Positions 16,958 through 25,081 of a stretch of DNA of 64,000 nucleotides are shown piece by piece. The DNA is from Constrictibacter sp. MBR-5 (GTDB taxonomy: Bacteria > Pseudomonadota > Alphaproteobacteria > JAJUGE01): positions 682,001-746,000 of the forward strand of contig NZ_JBEPTK010000001.1 of the NCBI RefSeq assembly GCF_040549485.1. Direction: 5' to 3'. The notes below the pieces were generated by a model. That model was not told where the DNA came from. It saw only the letters and a program-made list of their open reading frames with translations, and did no database searches. Both the position numbers and the translations under genes were made by a program. The first letter of the stretch is position 1; each line of letters starts with the position of its first letter.

Positions 16958-17870
16958 GCCGACGATCTGCGCCGTGATCGTCGACTATCGCAAGGCCGCG
17001 CGCGTTGTGCAGAACGTGCGCTCGCTGCGCCGGCAGCAGACCGCCGAGCGGCTCGACATCGTGGTGATCGACAATTCCGTCGACCCCGCCAATGCCCGGA
17101 TCCTCCGCGCGCTCGACGACGAACCGGGCGTGCGGCTGGTCGTCAACGACACGAACACGGGCTACACGGCCGCCTGCAACCAGGGGGCCGCCCTGGGCCG
17201 GGGCGCCTTCGTCCTGCTGGTCAACCCGGACATCCTGTGGGCCGATCCCGGCGCACTGGAGCGGCTCGCGGCCTTCATGCGGAGCCGGCCCGACGTGGCC
17301 GTCGCCGGGCCGCGACAGGTGAACGAGGACGGGACCGTCCCGCGGACGGCGCGCCGGTTCCCGAACGTCCTCGCGCAGTGTGCGCGCCGCTCGCCGCTGG
17401 GAAGACTGCCCGGCCTCGCGGGTTCGGTCGGGCGCTACGAGGCCGCCGACCTCGACTATGGACGAACCCAGCCGGTCGACTGGCTACAGTCCTCGTGCGT
17501 TCTCGTGCGCCGCGACTTCTGGGACGGTACCGGCGGCCTGGACGAACGCTATTTCCTGTTCATGGCCGACTGCGTGCTGTGCTGGCAGGCCTGGGATCGA
17601 GGGCTTGAAGTCGTCCATTTCGCCGAGGCGACCGTCACCGCCGACGGGATCCGTGCCAGCGCCGGCGGGCCCCTCGCCCTGTTCCGCAACCCTGCCGCCC
17701 GCCATCACCTGCGGGACGCGTTCCTCTATCACCTTCAGTATCTCGGCCGGCACCCCGCCGGCAGGTCGCCGATGGAGCCGAAGCCGACGGCGTCACTCGC
17801 GATGGCGCCCCTGCAGGACGCGGAGCCCGGTGCCGGCGAGATCGCGAAGCAGGGCGCGCCCGCCCCTTAG
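16950..17870 (+). CDS. Family 2 glycosyltransferase (WbbL-like)
   Basis: GT2 enzyme of 306 aa with CAVIVDYRKAARVVQN, VVIDNSVDP, NTGYTAACNQG, LLVNPDILW and ERYFLFMADCVLCWQA motifs typical of rhamnosyltransferase-like proteins. The ATG at 16950 overlaps the upstream stop by eight bases and begins the conserved domain, so longer starts are unlikely. The 3' end overlaps the convergent FrhB-like gene by 78 bases, which is unusually long; the last 25 or so residues are low-complexity and poorly conserved-looking, so the overlap may affect only non-essential tails. Confidence 0.84.
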   Translation: MAEPTICAVIVDYRKAARVVQNVRSLRRQQTAERLDIVVIDNSVDPANARILRALDDEPGVRLVVNDTNTGYTAACNQGAALGRGAFVLLVNPDILWADPGALERLAAFMRSRPDVAVAGPRQVNEDGTVPRTARRFPNVLAQCARRSPLGRLPGLAGSVGRYEAADLDYGRTQPVDWLQSSCVLVRRDFWDGTGGLDERYFLFMADCVLCWQAWDRGLEVVHFAEATVTADGIRASAGGPLALFRNPAARHHLRDAFLYHLQYLGRHPAGRSPMEPKPTASLAMAPLQDAEPGAGEIAKQGAPAP

Positions 17871-19001
17871 GGCGTTCCGCCACAGCCGCAGCTCCCGATA
17901 GCGCGGCAGGCGCTGCCCGAGCAGCCGCAGGGCGGCGAGCCGGCCGAGAAGCACGCGCTTGCGCCGCACCTGGTAGGGCTGCATCGCCATCAGTTCGGCC
18001 GGTAAGAGCGGTGCGGTCTGGATCGCCCCTGCCGCGACCGCCGCCGCCAGCAAGGCTGCGCCGTGCTCCGTCCGCGCCAGCACGGCGCTGATGCCGTCGC
18101 GCTCCGCGAAGTCGGGATAACCGTCGCACGTGAGCCACGCATCGGCGGCGGCGATGTCGGCATGCTCGCCGGTGCCGTCGGGACAGATCTTGCAGCGGAA
18201 CTGGAGATGGCGGTGCAGTTCGCCGCCCCACGAATCGGTGTAGCTCATGCTCGCCGTGCGGCCGTCCGCGGTCGTCGCCGCCATCCGGCCCGGCCACCCG
18301 CGGCCGCGATAGCGCAAGCCCGTCAGCGTCGCCGGATCGAGCCCCATCCGGCGCACGAGGATCTCCGTGCCGACGAGCGACGGCACCCCCGCGCAGAAGA
18401 AGGAAAGCATCCAGGGAATGCGGGTGGGGAGCGACGGATCGGTCGCCACATGCCGGCGCAGCGCCGCGATGTCACAGGGCTTGCCGACGACGGCGATACG
18501 GCCGTGCCGGGCCAGCGCGTCGTCCAGGCCGGCCAGCACCGGGGATGGCGCATAGCGTGAGCCGGCACGGTCGACCAGTTGGGCGGCGGTGGTACTGACC
18601 CGCGGCACCGTCCGCAGCGGCGCGTGCGCCTCGCTCCCGACATGCAGCACCGCATCGACCGCGCCGGTCGCGAGCAGGTGCGTACAGAGCGCCGTGATGA
18701 CTCCCCCCGATGCGCCGGCGTGGCGCACTCCCGGATCCGTGGCCCAGGCCCGGTGCAGCGCCTGCATCGGCCCCCATACGGCATGCGTCGATGGCGCGGC
18801 CGGCGGGCCATCGAGGTTCGCACCCGGACACACCGCCAGGACACGCGCCAGCTCCGTTTCGGAGAGGTCGCCCACGGCCGGCCGGGCGAAGCCGCGTACG
18901 GAGATCCGCATCGCGACCGACGGGACCATCGCGGCGCACAGGCCGCAGCCGGCGCACAGGCCAGAGGCGACGAGCGCGTCGAGCGACCGGAGCCGGCTCA
19001 T
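17793..19001 (-). CDS. Coenzyme F420 hydrogenase/dehydrogenase beta-subunit-like (FrhB/FdhB) protein
   Basis: Predicted iron-sulfur flavoprotein of 402 aa. An N-terminal 4Fe-4S-type cluster motif CAGCGLCAA lies near residue 16, and the FrhB-type segments GVRHAGASGGVITAL, KPCDIAALRR and CKICPDGTGEHADI are present. Proteins of this family are often found in polysaccharide clusters next to pyruvyl transferases in organisms that do not make F420, so the name is historical and the reaction unknown. Its ATG overlaps the stop of the pyruvyl transferase gene (ATGA), supporting joint function in modifying the glycan. Confidence 0.82.
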   Translation of the reverse strand: MSRLRSLDALVASGLCAGCGLCAAMVPSVAMRISVRGFARPAVGDLSETELARVLAVCPGANLDGPPAAPSTHAVWGPMQALHRAWATDPGVRHAGASGGVITALCTHLLATGAVDAVLHVGSEAHAPLRTVPRVSTTAAQLVDRAGSRYAPSPVLAGLDDALARHGRIAVVGKPCDIAALRRHVATDPSLPTRIPWMLSFFCAGVPSLVGTEILVRRMGLDPATLTGLRYRGRGWPGRMAATTADGRTASMSYTDSWGGELHRHLQFRCKICPDGTGEHADIAAADAWLTCDGYPDFAERDGISAVLARTEHGAALLAAAVAAGAIQTAPLLPAELMAMQPYQVRRKRVLLGRLAALRLLGQRLPRYRELRLWRNALRGGRALLRDLAGTGLRVLQGRHRE

Positions 19002-20152
19002 GCGGTGCGGACCAGATGCGCCACCAGGTCGGTATAGACCCGCAGCCGCTCGGCGGCGCGACGGTTGCCGGCCGCGGCGGCCGCCGCCAATGCCGCACGC
19101 CCCGCCAATCCGTCACCGACGATCCGGACGGCATCCTCGAGGCTGCCGCTGCGAAGGTCCGCCACCGCGTCGTAGCCGAGGCTGCGAAACAGGCCGGTCG
19201 CCTTGCGCGTGTAGGCCAGCGGGACCAGCGGCACCCCCGCCGAGAAGGCGGCGACGCAGGCGTGCATGCGGGCGCCGACGAAGAAGTCGAGGCCGGCGAT
19301 CCAGGATTTCGCGGCGCGCGGGTCGGTGAAGGCCGGCGCCAGCCGGGCCGCCGGAAAGCGCCGCGCGAGCTGCCTGGAGACCGCCCCGTCCTGGTCCGCC
19401 TCACCGGGCGCGGCCAGGACATGCGCGACCAGATGAACCTCGTATCCCGCGCGGCCCGTCCAGTCGGCCAGGAGCGCATCGACCAGCGCCGCATAGGGGA
19501 CGGGAAGACCGAACCCGCGCCCCTGGTAGAGCAGGCCGGACACGTTCAGCCCGATGCGGAGAGGGCCGCCGCGAGGCCGCGCGGGCGCTTCCCACGGAAG
19601 CAGGAAGGCGACGTCGGTCGCCAGCGCCAGGTTGGCGGTCGGCGCGAGGCGGCGCGCGAAGGCCTCGGACTCGGCGTCGCGGGCGAAGACATGTGCGGCA
19701 CGGCGCAGCAGTGCCGCCGGCGGCAGGCGCCGCCCGCGGCCGAACGGCCCGATGGTCTGCGGCGCCAGGATCAGCGGCCGGCCGCTGCGCAGTGCCAGCG
19801 CCTTGCTGGCGAGCTGCTTGACGTAGCGTCGCCAGCCATAGACGTCGGTGAAGCTGTCGCCCTCGCCGATGTCGATCAGCAGGTCGCAGCGGCGGAAGGC
19901 GCCGAGCAGGTCGCCGGTGCGGCGGAACAACGCCACCGCGGTGAGATCGTGAGGGGGTGCGAGCCGTACCAGCCGTCCCGCATAGTCGAGGCGCGGCGCG
20001 CCCCAGTCGGGATGCCCGAAGATGACGGCCTCGACCTCGCGTCCGGCGGCCTCGGCGGCCGTCTCCAGGATGGCGAGCTGGGCGAGCGTCAGCGCACGCA
20101 CGCCGAGATTGCCCGAGGCGAGCGAGTGCCAGAGCAGCCCGACGCGCAGCAT
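18998..20152 (-). CDS. Polysaccharide pyruvyl transferase family protein
   Basis: Predicted transferase of 384 aa adding ketal-linked pyruvate to a sugar of the exopolysaccharide. The family pattern is visible: LLWHSLASGNLGVRALT at the N-terminus, DLLIDIGEGDSFTD, LAPQTIGPF, and the C-terminal GARMHACVAAFSAGVPLVPL with the invariant-looking ARMH. It is the first gene of a two-gene minus-strand unit with the FrhB-like gene (four-base ATGA overlap). Pyruvylation would give the polymer negative charge. The acceptor sugar is unknown. Confidence 0.85.
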   Translation of the reverse strand: MLRVGLLWHSLASGNLGVRALTLAQLAILETAAEAAGREVEAVIFGHPDWGAPRLDYAGRLVRLAPPHDLTAVALFRRTGDLLGAFRRCDLLIDIGEGDSFTDVYGWRRYVKQLASKALALRSGRPLILAPQTIGPFGRGRRLPPAALLRRAAHVFARDAESEAFARRLAPTANLALATDVAFLLPWEAPARPRGGPLRIGLNVSGLLYQGRGFGLPVPYAALVDALLADWTGRAGYEVHLVAHVLAAPGEADQDGAVSRQLARRFPAARLAPAFTDPRAAKSWIAGLDFFVGARMHACVAAFSAGVPLVPLAYTRKATGLFRSLGYDAVADLRSGSLEDAVRIVGDGLAGRAALAAAAAAGNRRAAERLRVYTDLVAHLVRTA

Positions 20153-20212
20153 GCGCCTCAGGTAGAAGAAGCTTGGCCCGATGTAAAGCGGGACGACGCA
20201 CCGCGACCGGCG

Positions 20213-21025
20213 TCAGCTGATCGCGCCCGGTTCCCCCGGGAGGCTGAGGCGCGCCATGAACATCCGGCTCGCGAACTCGGCCGGCGAGCCCCCCGGCACG
20301 ACCGGGGTAAAGCCACCGCGCGACGCGATGGCACCCGTGCCGAGGCCGTAGGGCGCCGGCCGGCCTGCTGGTTCCGTAGACGTGGGTGCCACGCCGGCGG
20401 CGGCACCGCTCTCCGCCAGCTTTTCGGTGAAGCGGTCATAGACCTGCGCCAGCGTCCGTGCGCCGGACTTGCCGTAGAAGACGTTGCGATTGGCGTGCGC
20501 CGCCTCCGGCATCACCTGGGCCGCGATCTGGTTCGGATTGCGCCGCATCGCGGACAGGAAGCGTTTTGCCCCTCCCGCCCCCAGGAAATGCGCCAGATAG
20601 AGCTCGGTGTCGCCGATCTCGCCGCCCACCGATTTCTGCAGCGCCTCCTTGTTGTCGCGCGCATATTCCGCCGCCATCAGCGCGGACAGCTTCGGATCCT
20701 TGCGCAGTTCGAGGATCTCGCGCCGCGTCTTGCCGTCGACCTTTCCGGCCTCCAGCTTCGCCGCATAGTCCTCCAGGCCGTACTTGGCACCGTTCTCCTT
20801 CACCATCGAGAGCCAGGTGCGCTCGATGAACTGATAGAGCCCGGTGGCACTGCTGGTGGGCGCCTTCACGTCGGCACGATATCCGCTCTCCACGGCAGCT
20901 TTTGCCATGAGGTAGGAAAAGCTTACCCCCGTCTCGGCGCTCGCCAGTTGCACGGCGGACCGGACTTCGTCGGAAGCGCCAGTAAATACAGCGGGTTGGA
21001 TCGAAAGGTTCGCCGTCATGCCCAT
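20213..21025 (-). CDS. Lytic transglycosylase (SLT domain)
   Basis: Peptidoglycan-cleaving enzyme of about 270 aa. The SLT-like domain has the catalytic Glu46 in AKAAVESGY, followed by TGLYQFIERTWL and later AHFLGAGGAKRFL, matching transglycosylases. No classical signal peptide is seen, so export may use another route. The start is uncertain: ATGs lie at 21019, 21025 and 21034; 21025 is chosen because an AGAGAA sequence is nine bases upstream. The C-terminal 80 residues are Ala/Gly/Pro-rich. It is not linked to a visible secretion system. Confidence 0.82.
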   Translation of the reverse strand: MGMTANLSIQPAVFTGASDEVRSAVQLASAETGVSFSYLMAKAAVESGYRADVKAPTSSATGLYQFIERTWLSMVKENGAKYGLEDYAAKLEAGKVDGKTRREILELRKDPKLSALMAAEYARDNKEALQKSVGGEIGDTELYLAHFLGAGGAKRFLSAMRRNPNQIAAQVMPEAAHANRNVFYGKSGARTLAQVYDRFTEKLAESGAAAGVAPTSTEPAGRPAPYGLGTGAIASRGGFTPVVPGGSPAEFASRMFMARLSLPGEPGAIS

Positions 21026-21106
21026 CACGACCATTTCTCTGTTTGGCGTGAGGGAGCAATGCGCGTGCCAGGGCATGCGGACAGAACCTGCGGCGCTTGG
21101 CGATCC

Positions 21107-21331
21107 CTAGGGACGGCTAGGAGAGCGCCCGCCGCGGCTCACATTCTTGTCGATGCCGCCCTGCGCATTGGTGTCGTTGCCGATGTCGCCTTCGACCGTG
21201 TTCTCGCCCTGCAATTCTTCGAGTTCCTCGGCGGTGGCTCCAGAGCTGCGCGCGCCCTTGCTGCCGCCGATCATCGGATCGCGCCGCAGATCCGCGTCGT
21301 TCGGCTCGCGCGATTTCGGATGCTTCGGCAT
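21107..21331 (-). CDS. Small hydrophilic protein, unknown function
   Basis: A 74-residue, strongly hydrophilic and Gly/Asn/Asp-rich protein with no transmembrane segment. An excellent AAGGAGG ribosome binding site precedes the ATG at 21331, which supports translation. It follows a similar small gene by 17 bases on the same strand and is probably co-transcribed with it. The composition resembles disordered stress-related proteins, but no family could be assigned. Confidence 0.65.
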   Translation of the reverse strand: MPKHPKSREPNDADLRRDPMIGGSKGARSSGATAEELEELQGENTVEGDIGNDTNAQGGIDKNVSRGGRSPSRP

Positions 21332-21348
21332 AGCTGCCTCCTTCCGTC

Positions 21349-21543
21349 TCAACCGTGCTTCTTGTCGGGCAGGTGTCCCTGGTGATGATCGGCCTCGCCG
21401 CCACCGCCCGATACCTCGCTCCGGCGACGCAGTTCGGAGTCCGCCGGCGGCTTATCGATGTCGAGGGGCGCCTTGCCGTTCTGATCGGACGAGCCGGGAC
21501 CACCTTGGCGGATGGTCGCCGGGCTCTTGCTCGAAGTGGACAT
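21349..21543 (-). CDS. Small hydrophilic protein, unknown function
   Basis: A 64-residue protein rich in Ser, Gly, Asp and Lys, ending in a His/Lys-rich tail (HHQGHLPDKKHG). An AAAGGAGAAAG ribosome binding site lies just upstream of the ATG. The longer reading frame upstream has no such signal, so the short form is preferred. Together with the downstream 74-residue gene it forms a two-gene unit of probably disordered proteins. The function is not recognised. Confidence 0.6.
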   Translation of the reverse strand: MSTSSKSPATIRQGGPGSSDQNGKAPLDIDKPPADSELRRRSEVSGGGGEADHHQGHLPDKKHG

Positions 21544-21688
21544 AAGCTTTCTCCTTTGATCGGGAGCGCCGCGGCCATAGAAGCCGGTTCCGAGCCGGGA
21601 GCCGGCCCGGGGCGACCGGCCATGTCCGAAGAACAGGCCGCGCCGGATATCGTTCGCGACCAGCGACAAAATCCGACGCGCGGCCGCT

Positions 21689-21844
21689 TCAGACGACCAG
21701 GCCAAAGATCATCGCGAAAATGACGAACCCGACGAGGCCGCCGATGAAGACGATCCGGCGGGTCCTGGTGCGCAGGATGATCTCGCCCTGACGGACCTCG
21801 TCGGCGGCATAGGTGGGCGGATGGCTGTCGGAACGGCCTCTCAT
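21689..21844 (-). CDS. Small single-pass membrane protein (51 aa)
   Basis: A 51-residue protein with a polar N-terminus containing YAADEVRQGEIILRTRTRR and one hydrophobic C-terminal segment (IVFIGGLVGFVIFAMIFGLV). GAGGGAG precedes the ATG. From memory, short proteins with the pattern Y-x-A-x-E-x-RQGEI-x-L-(R/K) followed by one membrane helix recur widely in alphaproteobacteria, usually without an assigned function, so this is probably a real conserved gene and not chance. Confidence 0.7.
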   Translation of the reverse strand: MRGRSDSHPPTYAADEVRQGEIILRTRTRRIVFIGGLVGFVIFAMIFGLVV

Positions 21845-21904
21845 GGGGGGCTCCCTCTCTGCGGTGTCCCCGTGTAACCGGCCGTGCGCCGCCCCTGTTC
21901 CCCG

Positions 21905-22519
21905 TCAGGGAAACTCGACCCGCTCCGCCTCCAGGCCCCTCTCGGAGTCGCGCGTGATCACGCGGATGCGCACGCTGGGCTGCAACGCCTCGATGCCCGA
22001 GCGGCGCAGGGCGTCGGCGCCGATGAAGATGTCCTTCCCGCCACGCTCCGGCGTCACGAAGCCGTAGCCTTTGCGCGGGTCGAAGAACTTCACCGTCCCC
22101 TCGACCGGACGGCCCGCCGGCGGCGCCGTGCGTACCGGCGCCTTCGGCGCAGCCGGTGCCGGTGGCGCCCGCCGCTCAGCCGTCGCGCCGGGCGTGCCCG
22201 GGCGCGGCCGCCCCCCGCGCGACGGACCGGCGGCGCGGCCGGTCGCCCGCGGTACGGTGCTCTCGTCGACGGAATGGATCAGCGCGACCTGCGGGCCCTT
22301 CGTGCCCTTGTTCACGTCGCAGTCGATCGTGGCCCCTTCCGGCAGGCTGTCTCGGCCGAGCGCCTTGACTGCGGAGGCGTGCAGGAACACGTCGGGCGAC
22401 CCGTCGTCGGGGGTGACGAAGCCGAAGCCCTTCTCCGGGTTGAACCATTTGACCTTGGCGGTGACGCCGGACCGGTAGAAGTTCCCCGCCTGCGGCGGCC
22501 GGCGCTGATCGGTGGCCAT
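21905..22519 (-). CDS. Cold-shock protein with two CSD domains
   Basis: RNA/single-stranded-DNA-binding protein of 204 aa with two cold-shock domains. Domain 1 (about 18-85) has AKVKWFNPEKGFGFVTP and VFLHASAV. Domain 2 (about 138-203) has GTVKFFDPRKGYGFVTP and IFIGADAL. The two are joined by a 50-residue Arg/Pro/Ala-rich disordered linker. Double-CSD proteins are typical of alphaproteobacteria. In domain 2 the usual FxHxS reads FIGAD, so nucleic-acid binding may be weaker there. It is divergent from the aminotransferase gene. Confidence 0.92.
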   Translation of the reverse strand: MATDQRRPPQAGNFYRSGVTAKVKWFNPEKGFGFVTPDDGSPDVFLHASAVKALGRDSLPEGATIDCDVNKGTKGPQVALIHSVDESTVPRATGRAAGPSRGGRPRPGTPGATAERRAPPAPAAPKAPVRTAPPAGRPVEGTVKFFDPRKGYGFVTPERGGKDIFIGADALRRSGIEALQPSVRIRVITRDSERGLEAERVEFP

Positions 22520-22763
22520 GCTCCCACTCCCCCGGCTCTGTCGACGGCGACGCTGTCGGCGCGTCGCTCCCGTCGTCCGCGTGCCCGAAGGTAGGCTGTC
22601 CGCCCGGTCCTGTCACCGGGTGGCCAGGGGGTGCGGCACCGCGTCCCGTGCATGCCTGCCGGACGGGAATCGACGAGACCCGAGGCATTGAGCGCTCGCC
22701 CGTCCGGTCCGGCCGGGTCTACTATGCCGGCGCCCCCAGCCGAGCCACCGCCGGAGCCCTCCC

Positions 22764-24080
22764 ATGAATGCGCCGCAGCCGAACTTTGACCTCACCGCCG
22801 CCCTGCGCGATGCCGAGGAGCGCTATGTCGCCGCCAACCCGAATAGCCTCGAGGCCTACGAGCATGCGCGGCGCAGCATGCCGGGCGGCAACACCCGCAC
22901 CGTCCTCTACTATTCGCCCTTCCCGCTCAGCCTGGCGGGCGGCGAAGGCTGCCACGTGACCGACGTCGACGGCCACCGCTACATCGACACGGTGTCGGAG
23001 CAGACGGCGGCGCTCTATGGCCATTCGAATCCGAAGATCCAGGCGGCGGTGATCGAGGCGCTGAAGCACGGCATCGTGCTCGGCGGGCCGACGGGCCGCG
23101 AATCGGAACTGGCCGAACTGCTCTGCGCGCGGTTCGAGGCGCTCGAACTGGTGCGCTTCACCAATTCCGGCACCGAGGCCAACCTGTTCGCCGTGCAGAC
23201 GGCGCGCGGCGTCACCGGGCGCTCGAAGATCATGGTCTTCGAAGGCTGCTACCACGGCGGCCTGATGAGCTTCGGCGGCTACGGCTCGACGATGAACGTC
23301 CCCTTCCCCTACGTGATGGCCCCCTACAACGACCCCGACCGCACCGCCGCCCTGATCGCCGAACATGCCGGCGACCTCGCCTGCGTCATCATGGAGCCGA
23401 TGATCGGCAGCGGCGGCTGCATTCCGGCGCAGGCCGACTTCGTGAAGGCGGTGCGCGAGGCGACGGCGAAGCACGGCGTCGTCCTGATCTTCGACGAGGT
23501 GATGAGCTCGCGCCTGGCGCCCGGCGGGTTCCAGTCGGTGCTGGGCGTGACGCCCGACATGATGACCATGGGCAAGTATCTCGGCGGCGGCCTCAGCTTC
23601 GGCGCGTTCGGCGGCCGTCGCGACCTGATGGAGCGGTTCGACCCGTCGCGCCCCGACGCCTTCGGCCACGCCGGCACGTTCAACAACAACGTGCTCAGCC
23701 TGTCGGCCGGCATCACCGGGCTGCGCGACGTGCTGACGCCCGAGGCGTCGATGCGCATCAACGCCGACGGCAACCGGCTGCGCGAGCGGCTGAAGCAGAC
23801 GCTGGCGAAGCGCGGCGTGCCGGGCACCGTCACCGGCTACGGCTCGATGCTGATGATCCAGCTGGCCGACGGCAGCTACGACCGGCCGAAGGACACGACC
23901 CGCGTCCGCCCCGAGGCGCGCGCCCTGTGCCAGTTCGAGATGCTGTCGCGCGGCGTCTACCTCTCCCGCCGCAACATGCTGAACCTCTCCCTACCAATGG
24001 ATGCGGCCGCGTTCGACGCGATCGTCGCGGCGTTCGACGGCTTCCTGGAGACGCACGCGAAGGTACTGACCGCCGCCTGA
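22764..24080 (+). CDS. Class III aminotransferase, glutamate-1-semialdehyde aminomutase-like
   Basis: PLP-dependent enzyme of 438 aa. PLP lysine Lys271 is in MTMGKYLGGG, the cofactor ring Asp244 in FDEVMSS, and the phosphate loop is SGTEAN (135-140). The overall pattern (MPGGNTRT, GHAGTFNNN) resembles glutamate-1-semialdehyde aminomutase. Alphaproteobacteria normally make aminolevulinate from glycine and succinyl-CoA, so a true HemL is not expected here, and this is more likely an amino-acid or amine aminotransferase of the HemL-like subgroup. It is a single-gene unit. Confidence 0.85.
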   Translation: MNAPQPNFDLTAALRDAEERYVAANPNSLEAYEHARRSMPGGNTRTVLYYSPFPLSLAGGEGCHVTDVDGHRYIDTVSEQTAALYGHSNPKIQAAVIEALKHGIVLGGPTGRESELAELLCARFEALELVRFTNSGTEANLFAVQTARGVTGRSKIMVFEGCYHGGLMSFGGYGSTMNVPFPYVMAPYNDPDRTAALIAEHAGDLACVIMEPMIGSGGCIPAQADFVKAVREATAKHGVVLIFDEVMSSRLAPGGFQSVLGVTPDMMTMGKYLGGGLSFGAFGGRRDLMERFDPSRPDAFGHAGTFNNNVLSLSAGITGLRDVLTPEASMRINADGNRLRERLKQTLAKRGVPGTVTGYGSMLMIQLADGSYDRPKDTTRVRPEARALCQFEMLSRGVYLSRRNMLNLSLPMDAAAFDAIVAAFDGFLETHAKVLTAA

Positions 24081-24194
24081 GCGGCAGGAGCGCGGCGCAC
24101 GGCGAGACCATTGTCTGGCGTTCCGTCGGGCGCCTCGGCGCTCCCCCTGGAATGCCGCCGTTCCGGCCGACTGTTCAGGGGCGGCAAGCGGCCC

Positions 24195-24440
24195 CTATGG
24201 TCGCTGCCCGGCGCGCCCGGCGTCGCGGAGGTCGCGCCAGGAGATGCGCTGCACGCCGCGCCGGTCCAGCAGGTCGGCCACCGCCGGATCGGTCAGGCAC
24301 TCCGCGTCGTCTGCGCGTATGTCGGCGTGCCGCGTGTCGCAGCCACGCAGTTCCTCGCCGTCGAGCACCGGGTGGGCGAGATTTCGGTGACGCCCGGCGC
24401 GAGACGCGGAATCTCCTCGAAGAACACGTCGTGCGTCCGC
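24195..24440 (-). pseudogene. Remnant of a YdjC/ChbG/HpnK-type deacetylase gene (C-terminal piece, frameshifted)
   Basis: Reading the minus strand from 24440, one frame gives DVFFEEIPRLAPGVTEI. After a one-base shift near 24375 the adjacent frame gives AHPVLDGEELRG, then LTDPAVADLLDRRGVQRISW and RDLRDAGR, ending at a TAG (24195-24197). This matches the C-terminus of the carbohydrate deacetylase family (APGVTEI-HPA-ELR and LTDP-VR-L-GI-LI-W-RDLR). The N-terminal majority is absent; the HEPN/nuclease gene begins in its place. It is therefore a decayed gene truncated at the HEPN side. Confidence 0.6.
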
Positions 24441-24445
24441 GACGC

Positions 24446-25081
24446 TCAGCCGCCTGCCGCGGGGCGGAGCGTCCGCGCCAGGGCGACGAGGCGACGAACG
24501 GCATCCGGCGCCGGACGAAGATCCAATTGGCCGTGCGCGAGCGCATTGCGCATCCGGGCCACCTGCCGCAACTCTTCCTGCGCCTCCTGGGGCAGGTCCC
24601 CGTGCGAGACGAGAAGATCGAGCAGCGTGCTCGCGGCCAAGCCGTCCGAGGCGAGATCCGGATGCCGTGCCCGTGCCAGCGCTTCGAGAGCCGCCCAGGC
24701 GAGCAGCAGAGCCGACCGCGGCTCCCGGTCGGCCGACCGTTCCGCCTCGACGAGCGCGCTTTCCACGTCAGCCAGCGGCGCCGTCGCCACCTCGACCTTG
24801 TCGGAGGCCGCATAGACCACGACGAGATCCCAATCCTTTTGTCCCGCAAGCAAGCCGCGAAGCCTCGACAGTTTGGTATCGGCATGCGGGCCCGGCCGCC
24901 CTACCACCTCGATGACCAGGCCGGGTGTCCGGCCGACCGCGATCGCGTCGGGCCGAAATCCACCGAGAAAGGCCGGGACCTCCTCGGCAGCAGGCTCGCG
25001 GACCAACGTATACCCGAGGCGACGCCAGCGCGGCTCCATCCGGTCCAGCGCCACCTGCTCCATCGCTGCAGCCCGAGCCAT
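24446..25081 (-). CDS. Nuclease-like plus HEPN-type protein, unknown system
   Basis: Protein of 211 aa not assigned to a named family. The N-terminal half has a possible PD-(D/E)xK-like pattern: RPDAIAV (Asp45) followed by GLVIEVVGR (Glu58). The C-terminal half is helical and carries a MRNALAHG segment, an Rx4H motif (Arg178 to His183) as in HEPN ribonucleases. Such a pairing occurs in toxin or defence proteins, but no antitoxin is identified. The ATG shares one base with the RusA-like stop (TGATG), so the two are coupled. Confidence 0.6.
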   Translation of the reverse strand: MARAAAMEQVALDRMEPRWRRLGYTLVREPAAEEVPAFLGGFRPDAIAVGRTPGLVIEVVGRPGPHADTKLSRLRGLLAGQKDWDLVVVYAASDKVEVATAPLADVESALVEAERSADREPRSALLLAWAALEALARARHPDLASDGLAASTLLDLLVSHGDLPQEAQEELRQVARMRNALAHGQLDLRPAPDAVRRLVALARTLRPAAGG

